Positions 1 through 7,300 of a stretch of 12,676 bases of DNA are shown here, one piece after another. The notes below the pieces were generated by a model, which was given only the letters and a program-made list of their open reading frames with translations, ran no database searches and had not been told where the DNA came from. The position numbers and the translations under genes are program-made. Source of the stretch: JAICLL01 sp035252155 (GTDB lineage: Bacteria > Planctomycetota > Planctomycetia > Pirellulales > JAICIG01); assembly GCA_035252155.1 (NCBI GenBank), contig DATFDL010000601.1, positions 1 through 12,676 on the forward strand. The letters run 5' to 3'. Position 1 is the first letter of the stretch, and every line of letters starts with the position of its first letter.

Positions 1-76
1 TAGCCCCGGCACTCCGTGACGGGGACTGCGGTCGCCGACGGCGAACGCGAGTCTCCGCCACGGAGTGTCGGAGCTA
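1..76. repeat. Long imperfect palindrome (REP-like repeat)
   Basis: Bases 1-27 and 50-76 are inverted copies of each other, matching at 23 of 27 positions. Two of the four mismatches would be G-U wobbles in a + strand transcript. The apex continues pairing: GCG 28-30 with CGC 46-48, and TCGCC 32-36 with GGCGA 40-44 around a GAC loop. The whole 76 bases could therefore fold into one long hairpin. The core is ACTCCGTG / CACGGAGT. No reading frame lies in it and there is no T-run, so a simple intrinsic terminator is not supported. Short GC-rich palindromes of this kind are often dispersed REP-like elements mobilised by RAYT transposases; that assignment is inferred. The element may extend left of the window. 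Positions 77-191 show no convincing feature apart from a possible ribosome site just before the next gene. Confidence 0.6.
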
Positions 77-191
77 CTTTGCCGGTTGGACTTGAGCAAA
101 ATCGCGAAAGTAGGTAAACCTCGACCGATTTTGTTGTTCCAAATCCAACTCTTTCTCTCGCAAATCCAGCACCGCCAAGGATGGCCACGCG

Positions 192-1754
192 ATGGGCAGC
201 AGCAAAATTCTCTCGCTGGATGAGCTCGCGTCGGAGCTGAAAGACGTGCGCGCCCAGCGGCGGCGGATTGTTCACTGCCACGGCGTGTTTGATCTGCTGC
301 ACGTGGGCCATGTACGACATTTCGAGCAAGCCAAGAAGCTGGGCGACGTGCTAGTGGTCACACTCACGCCCGATCGGTTTGTGAACAAGGGTGTCGGCCG
401 GCCGGCTTTTGGCGAAGCTCTGCGGGCGGAATTCATCGCCGCTCTCAGTTGCATCGATTACGTGGCGGTCAATGCCTGGCCGACCGCGGTCGAAACCATC
501 CGCCTGTTGCGTCCACACGTTTTCGCCAAGGGGAGCGAGTTCCGGGGGCTGGACGACACACTCGGCCACGTCTCGAAAGAAGAAGAGGCCATTCGAGCGG
601 TCGGCGGGCAGATGGCTTTCACCGAAGACCTGACGTTCAGCTCGTCGGCTCTGATCAATCAGTATCTCTCGCAGTTTCCCGATCAGGTGCGGCAGTATCT
701 CGACGACTTTGCCCGGCGTTATTCGCCCGACGAGGTGCTTCGGCCGCTGCGCGAAGCCGCCGAGATGCGCGTGCTGGTGATCGGGGAGACGATCATCGAT
801 GAATACGCTTATTGCGAGGCGATCGGCAAATCGGGCAAAGAGCCGGTATTGGCCACGCGGTTCGTCGAGACGCAGCGCTACGGCGGCGGCGTGCTGGCCT
901 GCGCCAACCACCTGGCCGCCTTTTGCGGCTCGGTCGATATGCTCACTTTCCTCGGTGAGGGAGGCGATGAGGAAGAGTTTGCCCGCGGCTGGTGCCACGG
1001 CAACGTCACACCGCTGTTTATCTACAAGCCCGATTCGCCGACGATCGTCAAAAAGCGATACGTCGAAAAGTATCTAGGTCAGAAGCTGTTCGAGATCTAT
1101 TCGATGAACGACGCCCCGTTGGCGGGCGAGACCGAAGACGAGCTGTGCCGCACGCTGCACGAGATTCTGCCGCGCTACGACGTGGTGGTGGTGGCCGATT
1201 ACGGGCACGGCCTGCTGGGGCCGCGGGCCATCGACCTCTTGTGCCGCGAGGCCCCGTTGCTGTGCGTCAACACGCAATCGAACGCGGGCAACCACGGTTT
1301 TAATATGATCTCAAGGTATGCTCGGGCCGATTACGTCTGCCTGGCCGAGCGCGAGTTCGCGCTCGAAACTCGCAACCAGCGGCTCTCGCCGCAGGCCATG
1401 TTGCGGCACGTGGCAGAACGGCTGCAATGCACGCGGCTGATGATGACGCAGGGCAAGTACGGCAGCTTGTTTTATACCGCCCCGCGGCAGTTCGACCATG
1501 TGCCGGCATTCGCCACGCAGGTGGTCGATCGCGTCGGCGCGGGCGACGCGGTGTTGTCGCTTAGCTCATTGTGCGTGGCGCTCGATGCGCCGGCCGAGGT
1601 CGTGGCGTTTCTCGGCAACATCGCGGGGGCCGAGGCGGTGACGATCATGGGCAATCAGCGCTCGCTCGAACGCATTCCGCTGTTTCGGCACGTCGAGTGT
1701 TTGCTGAAGACGCATGACGCGCGGCGCGCGGCGACGTTGAAGTTGGCGTCGTAA
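192..1754 (+). CDS. Bifunctional nucleotidyltransferase / PfkB-family sugar kinase (HldE-like, domains swapped)
   Basis: The 520-residue protein has two catalytic domains. Residues 26-160 form a cytidylyltransferase-like domain with the GVFDLLHVGH motif (31-40, HxGH at 37-40), a KGSEF motif (113-117) and FSSSALI (149-155), matching the ISSS-type motif of the family. Residues 192-505 form a PfkB/ribokinase-type kinase with a GGG substrate-side motif (231-233), ADYGHG (335-340) and the anion-hole motif DRVGAGDA (446-453, catalytic base Asp452). HldE/RfaE of enteric bacteria makes ADP-heptose with the kinase first and the nucleotidyltransferase second; here the order is reversed. The likely role is to phosphorylate a sugar and then activate it with a nucleotide, in the cytoplasm. 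Which sugar and which nucleotide are used cannot be read from the sequence. AAGGA at 177-181 lies 10 bases before the ATG and supports this start. It leads a run of three glycan genes. The fold assignment is firm; a heptose substrate is only a guess. Confidence 0.88.
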   Translation: MGSSKILSLDELASELKDVRAQRRRIVHCHGVFDLLHVGHVRHFEQAKKLGDVLVVTLTPDRFVNKGVGRPAFGEALRAEFIAALSCIDYVAVNAWPTAVETIRLLRPHVFAKGSEFRGLDDTLGHVSKEEEAIRAVGGQMAFTEDLTFSSSALINQYLSQFPDQVRQYLDDFARRYSPDEVLRPLREAAEMRVLVIGETIIDEYAYCEAIGKSGKEPVLATRFVETQRYGGGVLACANHLAAFCGSVDMLTFLGEGGDEEEFARGWCHGNVTPLFIYKPDSPTIVKKRYVEKYLGQKLFEIYSMNDAPLAGETEDELCRTLHEILPRYDVVVVADYGHGLLGPRAIDLLCREAPLLCVNTQSNAGNHGFNMISRYARADYVCLAEREFALETRNQRLSPQAMLRHVAERLQCTRLMMTQGKYGSLFYTAPRQFDHVPAFATQVVDRVGAGDAVLSLSSLCVALDAPAEVVAFLGNIAGAEAVTIMGNQRSLERIPLFRHVECLLKTHDARRAATLKLAS

Positions 1755-1757
1755 GCA

Positions 1758-1788
1758 GGGGTTGGGGGTCAGAGGCCGGGGGTCAGGG
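1758..1788 (+). repeat. G-rich direct repeat, possible G-quadruplex
   Basis: GGGGGTCAG occurs at 1764-1772 and again at 1778-1786, a 14-base period. Four G-runs (1758-1761, 1764-1768, 1778-1782, 1786-1788) are separated by 2, 9 and 3 bases, a pattern that could fold as a G-quadruplex in the + strand or its transcript; the 9-base loop is long for a stable one. It sits 3 bases after the stop codon of the kinase fusion gene and before the epimerase gene. It could modulate read-through, or be a degenerate intergenic repeat. Confidence 0.4.
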
Positions 1789-1819
1789 ACGCGCAAGCGG
1801 ACGATGATCGGTATGTAAA

Positions 1820-2848
1820 ATGAGGACTCGAAGAGTGCAAACTTGGAATGTGCTGTTGACCGGCGGAGCCGGATACGTCGGCGCGGTGTTGACGCCTAAA
1901 CTGTTGGCGGCCGGGCACCGCGTGACCCTGCTCGACACCTATTACTTCGGCGACCACGTGCTGGATGCGGTCCGAAACCACCCGAATCTGACGCAGATCG
2001 AGGGCGATCTGCGCGATCGCCAGACCGTCGATGCGGCGTTGGCCGGCTGCGACGCCGTGATCCATCTGGCTTGCATCTCGAACGATCCGAGCTTCGAGCT
2101 CGATGCCGTGCTGGGCCGGTCGATCAATTACGACGCCTTTTTGCCGCTGGTGCGGCTTGCCAAGCGGCACGGCGTGCGGCGATTCATCTATGCCTCGTCG
2201 TCGAGCGTCTATGGCATCAAAGAAGAAGCGAACGTAACCGAAGATTTGCCGCTGTGCCCGTTGACCGATTACTCGAAATACAAGGCCATGTGTGAGGACG
2301 TGCTGGCTGCCGAGCGCGAGCCGGGCTTTACGACGCTCATCATCCGCCCGGCCACCGTCTGCGGCTATTCGCCGCGGCTGCGGCTCGACCTGTCGGTCAA
2401 CATTCTCACCAACCTGGCATATCACAAGCGAGAGATCACCGTCTTCGGCGGCAGTCAGCGCCGGCCCAACTTGCACATCGACGACATGACCGATCTCTAT
2501 GTGTCGGCCCTGCAATGGCCCGCCGAACGGATCGACGGCCAGGTTTTCAACGCCGGCTGGCAAAACCTCTCGATTCGCGAGATCGCCGAGGTGGTGCGGC
2601 GCGAAGTCGGCGACGACGTGCGGATCGTCACATCACCGACCAACGACCTGCGCTCGTACCATATTTCGTCGGAAAAGATCAAACGGCAGCTTGGCTGGAC
2701 GCCGCAACGCACGGTGCAAGACGCCGTGCGCGACCTGCTGGCCGCCTTCCAAGCAGGCAAAGTGCCCGGCTCGCTCACCGACCCGATTTATTCCAACATC
2801 AAAACCATGCAGGGACGGATGGCGGAGGCAAAGCGCCCCGCCGCGTAG
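1820..2848 (+). CDS. Extended SDR NAD(P)-dependent sugar epimerase/dehydratase
   Basis: The 342-residue protein is an extended short-chain dehydrogenase/reductase acting on nucleotide sugars. The N-terminal Rossmann strand carries TGGAGYVG (14-21, GxxGxxG). Further motifs are EGDLRD (61-66), HLACISNDP (82-90), the catalytic Ser in SSSSVYG (126-132) and YSKYK (151-155, YxxxK). RPATVCGYSPR (176-186) and NLHIDDM (217-223) fit the substrate-binding half. The likely reaction is NAD-dependent epimerisation, dehydration or reduction of an NDP-sugar in the cytoplasm. It could act on the product of the upstream enzyme, but the sequence does not specifically match HldD or GalE. The start is uncertain. 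ATG 1820 has no clear ribosome site, whereas GTG 1835 has GAGGA at 1822-1826, 8 bases upstream, and would place the Rossmann motif nearer the N-terminus, as is usual. GTG 1850 is also possible. The gap to the upstream gene is 65 bp. Confidence 0.88.
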   Translation: MRTRRVQTWNVLLTGGAGYVGAVLTPKLLAAGHRVTLLDTYYFGDHVLDAVRNHPNLTQIEGDLRDRQTVDAALAGCDAVIHLACISNDPSFELDAVLGRSINYDAFLPLVRLAKRHGVRRFIYASSSSVYGIKEEANVTEDLPLCPLTDYSKYKAMCEDVLAAEREPGFTTLIIRPATVCGYSPRLRLDLSVNILTNLAYHKREITVFGGSQRRPNLHIDDMTDLYVSALQWPAERIDGQVFNAGWQNLSIREIAEVVRREVGDDVRIVTSPTNDLRSYHISSEKIKRQLGWTPQRTVQDAVRDLLAAFQAGKVPGSLTDPIYSNIKTMQGRMAEAKRPAA

Positions 2849-2909
2849 CTGACTTCGTGAGAAGTCAGGCCGTCTGCGCGAAGGGCCGCCAGAATTCTTA
2901 CGAATTCTG
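2849..2909. repeat. Pair of inverted, related hairpins (BIME-like)
   Basis: Two perfect 8-bp hairpins with 4-base loops lie between the epimerase and glycosyltransferase genes. The first is CTGACTTC (2849-2856), loop GTGA, GAAGTCAG (2861-2868). The second is CAGAATTC (2890-2897), loop TTAC, GAATTCTG (2902-2909). The reverse complement of the second matches the first at 15 of 20 positions. Of the five differences, four form two compensatory pairs that keep the stems intact and one is in the loop. The spacer contains GGCC on both sides (2868-2871 and 2884-2887 region). Two copies of one element in opposite orientation resemble a REP doublet (BIME). The first hairpin starts right after the stop codon, so it may also protect the mRNA end or slow transcription. 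Neither has a T-run. Confidence 0.6.
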
Positions 2910-2936
2910 CTAACCAACGCACGGTACTTAGCTCCC

Positions 2937-4283
2937 ATGACCACCGCCGACCTCTCCGTCGTCATGCCGACGTACAATCACGCGCAGTTCTTGCCGCGCG
3001 CGTTGACGGCGCTGCTGACCCAATCGGTGCGCCCCGCCGAAGTGATTGTGGTGAACGACAACTCACCCGACGAGACTCCCGCCATTCTGGACGAGTTCGC
3101 CCGCAACGACGCGGCGATCGAGGTGATCCACAACGAGCGCAACCGCGGTACGAACGAAAGCGTCGAGATCGGCATTGCGCGGGCCTCGGCCAAGTACCTC
3201 TTCATCTGTGCATCGGACGACTACGTGCTGCCCGGCTTCGTCGAGAAGTCGATGGGCATCCTCCAGCAGCATCCGGAGGCCGGCCTGTGCAGCTCTTATT
3301 TCTCGATTGTCGATGGCGTGACGGGCGTCATCCGGCCCGGCGCGACCGGTTGGTGCGACGCCCCGCGGTATTTTTCGCCCGCCGAAATCGAGCGGCTGGT
3401 CGGGCATACCAGCATTCCCGGCCATGCGTCGATCGTGAAGCGGTCGTCGTTCGAGGCGGCGGGCGGTTTTCTGCCCGATTTGCAGTGGCACTCCGATTGG
3501 TTTCTGAATTTTGTAGTGGCTTTCCGCGAGGGAATCTGCCACGTGCCGGAGATGTTGTCGCTGCTGACCGACATGCCGGCATCGTATTACAACCAAGGCG
3601 CGCGTTCGGAGCGGCAACGTGCGGTCCTGAATGCGGTGTTCGACCGGCTGGCGTCGCCGGCCTACGCCGACGTGGCGCCGTTCTTTCAGCGCAGCGGAGT
3701 GCTCAATGTGCTGGGGTTGCCGGTGCTCCGGGCGGCGGCGGCGCGGCCCGATGCGTGGAGCAAGAACACGCTGGGCCTGCTCAACGGCTTCAGAGAAGAC
3801 CAATACGAGGAACTGCTCGGCGACGACGATCCGTCGGTACGAGACCTGGCGGCATTCTTTCTGGGTGCGTTCTGGCACGAGACCAAAGCGCGTCGGGCGC
3901 GTGACGTTCATGATCGGCGGATGCTTGAGAGCGACCTGGCGGCCAAAGTGAGCGATCTGGTCGCTAAAGACCAGCAATGCCAGGAGCGCGACCGCCGGAT
4001 TGGCGTGCTCAACTCCGAAATTCTGGGCCGCGATCAGAAGCTCTCGCAAGCCCAGCAAGACCTGGCCGAGTGGAAGCAGGCGCTGGCGAACACGCATCTG
4101 CTTCTCGCCGAGCGCGACGCGCAACTCCGGCATCTCGAAAGCATGGTCGAGGACCTTTCGCGGCAAATGCAGCGGATGGAGTCGTCCTACTTCTGGAAGC
4201 TACGCAGCGTGCTGGCCGACTGCAAACGCGGCCTGCTCCGAACGCTCGGTCGCGGCAAGGTCATGCATGCCGGTAATGTTTGA
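2937..4283 (+). CDS. Family 2 glycosyltransferase with C-terminal coiled coil
   Basis: Residues 6-215 of this 448-residue protein form a GT-A fold typical of GT2 enzymes. LSVVMPTYNHAQFLPRAL (6-23) is the first strand and helix, VIVVNDNSPDET (36-47) is the nucleotide-binding strand with its Asp, and CASDDYVLPG (91-100) holds the DxD-like metal motif. HSDWFLN (185-191) probably includes the ED-type catalytic acid region. Residues about 240-325 are a family-specific extension. Residues about 326-415 are rich in charged heptads (Glu, Arg, Gln, Leu) and predict a coiled coil. A tail, SSYFWKLRS (416-424), followed by basic residues, resembles the short tail seen on many polysaccharide glycosyltransferases. 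There is no membrane helix, so it probably works at the cytoplasmic face and may oligomerise through the coil. The donor and acceptor are unknown. No Shine-Dalgarno is visible before ATG 2937. It is the third gene of the glycan run and ends 17 bp from the convergent gene. Confidence 0.9.
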   Translation: MTTADLSVVMPTYNHAQFLPRALTALLTQSVRPAEVIVVNDNSPDETPAILDEFARNDAAIEVIHNERNRGTNESVEIGIARASAKYLFICASDDYVLPGFVEKSMGILQQHPEAGLCSSYFSIVDGVTGVIRPGATGWCDAPRYFSPAEIERLVGHTSIPGHASIVKRSSFEAAGGFLPDLQWHSDWFLNFVVAFREGICHVPEMLSLLTDMPASYYNQGARSERQRAVLNAVFDRLASPAYADVAPFFQRSGVLNVLGLPVLRAAAARPDAWSKNTLGLLNGFREDQYEELLGDDDPSVRDLAAFFLGAFWHETKARRARDVHDRRMLESDLAAKVSDLVAKDQQCQERDRRIGVLNSEILGRDQKLSQAQQDLAEWKQALANTHLLLAERDAQLRHLESMVEDLSRQMQRMESSYFWKLRSVLADCKRGLLRTLGRGKVMHAGNV

Positions 4284-4300
4284 AGGCAAAAAGATGGTGC

Positions 4301-7300
4301 TCAATGTTGTTTAGCCAGCCAGGCTTCCAGTTCGCGTTGCACGGGTTGCGATTGCGAGACAATCAGGCAGGACGACGGGCCGTCGAATGCCATCGTGGCC
4401 GCCCCGCCCACATCGTCCCAAGTGGCGTGGGCCACTTCTTTGCGAATCCGCTCCATGAGCTCATCATCCGACCCGTCAGCCGCGAGCAGCTTCTTCACTG
4501 GATAGAACTCGATCTCCAGTTCATCCCGTGCCTCACTGAGGGTCGTAAACTCCAGTGTCTTCGCGTCGACAATCCGATAGGTCAACTTCAACGGACCGAG
4601 CAGTTCGTCGAGCGTGGCGGCCAAAGGCTTGTTGGTTGCAGAGAGCGTGGCGGCCAAGGTGGGCGAGAGGCCTGCCTCGGCCAGCGCCGCGCCGTCGAAG
4701 ACGATTTTGATTCCGGCCGCGGTCTCTAAATGGGCAGCAATTTGCTTGAGCGGCGTCGGCTCGCGAAACGTGGCAGTAATCGGGACGGCCAGCATCGCAT
4801 TCGCGCGCGAAAAGCGGGTCGCCAATGTCGCGGAACGCTGCTCGCCGCGGCTGGCCGGCAGTCCGCGGGCCAACCGCAGCCGATCAAGAAGGTCGGCCAC
4901 TTGCCGCTGGATCGGCTCGGTTTGCTCGATCACCAGAGTTCGATCTTTTTGCTCGATCGCGCCCGTTCCGCCGGCTTCTTGCCATGAGGTGGGAACAACA
5001 AACCGAGTGAGCAGAGCTTCGAGCTCGGCCAGCCCAGCGGGTGCGCTTGTCGCCAAATCACCCACGTCGTATCGGACCGTTGAGCGTTCTTCCTCGCCGC
5101 GGCGGCGGTCGGTCACCACCACGTGCCGGCCGACGATCACGTAGCGAAGATCGTAAGGCTCGATGGCGGCCGAAAGGACTTCGCCGACCGTCGCATTCGC
5201 AAGTTTTATAGCGACCCGAGCGTCGGGCTTGACACCCGCGGCTGAGAGCGCCTCGATGTCGAGCGTGATCGGCACCGTGCTGATCTGCGAGAGTAACTCG
5301 ATCAGGCCCGAAAGCGTCCGCTTGTATTCGATCTCCGGAATGCGGTCGTCGAGCCGGGCGGCGATGTCGGTCTCCGTATTGTCGGGCATTTCGCCGCCCT
5401 CGTCAGCGTGCTCGGTGGGTCGTTCTTTGTCGGCCCCAGCGTCGTCACCAGGCTCGTGTTCGTCGCCCGAATCTGGATCGCGACGGTCGTCTACGCCACC
5501 ATGCGGAACATGGCCCTCACGGTCGGGCATTCTCAGCGGGCCCGCCAACGCCTCGTCGGCTGACGGTTCGCCGCCGTTGATGGTCACCAGACGAGCAAGC
5601 ACCGCCGGGTCGATATTCTTCGACAAGAATCGCACGGAGCCATCGGCCATGCCCGCCACCATGCCGTCCGGTTGGCCGCTGCCAAAGCCGTCGGGGCCGT
5701 TGATATAGGGCTGCCGCGTGAAACCGCGCACGGTGGCGGCGCCGCCAGACGCCCACGGCCCGAGTTGCTTTTCGACTCCAGCCAACGCGATGGTGTGTGA
5801 AGCGCCGTCGGGTATCTGCCCGCGACGCAGTCGGGCCCGAAAACCAAACACGCCGGCCCGCGGATCGCTGGCTTCCAGGTCGCCGGCGTCGGCGCCCAGG
5901 CCGGCCACTCCCACGTAATGCGTCACCGGGAAGCCAGCCTTGGTGGCGCTCGGGCCGAGCGCCGGATTGACGGCCAGTTCCAGCGGGCGGCGCGTCACGC
6001 GCTGGTTGGCGGCATCGTTCCACTCCCGGCTGAAATTCAACTCTTCGTGCCAATCGAGATGATCGTAGTAGGGCAGCATGGTGGCCAACCAGCTCAGCCG
6101 GGTTTCGGGCGGCAACAGTTGCGCCCCGGCCGCGCCCGCGGGAAGACCGCCCGTCGATTTCTCATAGCCTTGCAGGCCGAGCAGCAGCATGCGGTGGTGC
6201 TCTTCATCGGCCTGGCGCGCGGCGGCCAGCCGGCTGGCCTCGATCTGCGGTATGTTCGCCAGCAGTGCGGTGGACAACCGCGGCAGATCGCCTCGCCAAT
6301 CGAGTTTGAACCAGACCACCGAATCGCGCACGCCCGAGCGGCGGCCGGCCAACGCCGCTTCGCTGCTGGTGAGCAGTCGTTTTAGCTCCGTCGCGCCGGC
6401 GGTGTCGATTTGGCCGGCCAACAGATTGTTGGTCAGTCCTTCCGCTCCTTCATCGATGGTTGATTGCATGGCGGCCAACACGCGGTCGGCCGCGGCCTGG
6501 AGTTGCTCGGCACTCGACGGGCTGTCGCAGACTAGATCGAGCTCAGTCCGAAATTGTTCGTCGAATCGCAGGCTCAGCCCTAACGCTTGGGGCATGGCAC
6601 GGACCAATTGCCAGTCGTCGCGGTCGGCATGCCAGAGATCGACTAACGGCGAGACTTCCGGCAGCGCCTCGGCCCGGCGCAGGGCCGAGAGATCGACGGC
6701 GCAGAGCACCTGATCGCGCGCGTCCCAGCCGGCCACCAACGGTTCGAGTCCGGGCTTAGTCAGGCGATGATCGTCGCGGCCCGCCAGACCTTTCAAAACC
6801 GGTTCTGGCCCGGTGACGAGCGTCTGCTTGTCGACGATCGCGACCGGTTGTGTCCAGGCGTCGCCCGCCAATCGCCTTACAGGAGCCTCGTCGAGTTTCC
6901 AGTCGAGCGCTTCGCCGCGTTTTAGCCAGGCGGCGTCGCCGGCGGCGGGACGCGCAAGCTGCAAAATGGTCACGCCCGACGCCAGCCATTCGTCAGACGA
7001 CAATTGCCCCAGGTCCGTCGATGCCCAGGTGATGCGATCAATCTGGGCCGGCTCGATCGCCAGCGCGCCGAGCAACCGGGCGACGTCGGCTTGCCAAAGT
7101 GAAGCGGTTTTTCCCAAGATGCTGGCCGCCGCCGGCTGGCGCAATAGCTCGGCGGGCAAGAAACTCGCGACGGCTTCGGCCTCGGTGGGCAGCCAGCGGC
7201 GCGGCACGCCGACCGGCGCGGGGGCGGGCTCGGCGGGCGCCGGCGCTGGTTCGACTTCAGGTTCCGGCTCGTTGTCGATCTCCGGCTGCAAAGGCGCGGC

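Noticed and set aside
1820..2848. Identification of the SDR gene as hldD (ADP-heptose 6-epimerase)
   Set aside because: The general extended-SDR motifs are present, but I see no HldD-specific features; the neighbouring HldE-like gene alone is not enough.
2849..2909. Classical intrinsic terminators
   Set aside because: Both hairpins lack a following T-run, and their stems are not GC-rich enough to be typical; a repeat pair explains them better.
1769..4166. - strand frames opposite the epimerase (1769-2563) and the glycosyltransferase (3063-4166)
   Set aside because: Their translations are low-complexity and arginine-rich, with no domain signal, while the + strand frames carry complete catalytic motifs.
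4284..4300. Terminator between the convergent genes
   Set aside because: The 17-base gap has no hairpin or T-run on either strand.
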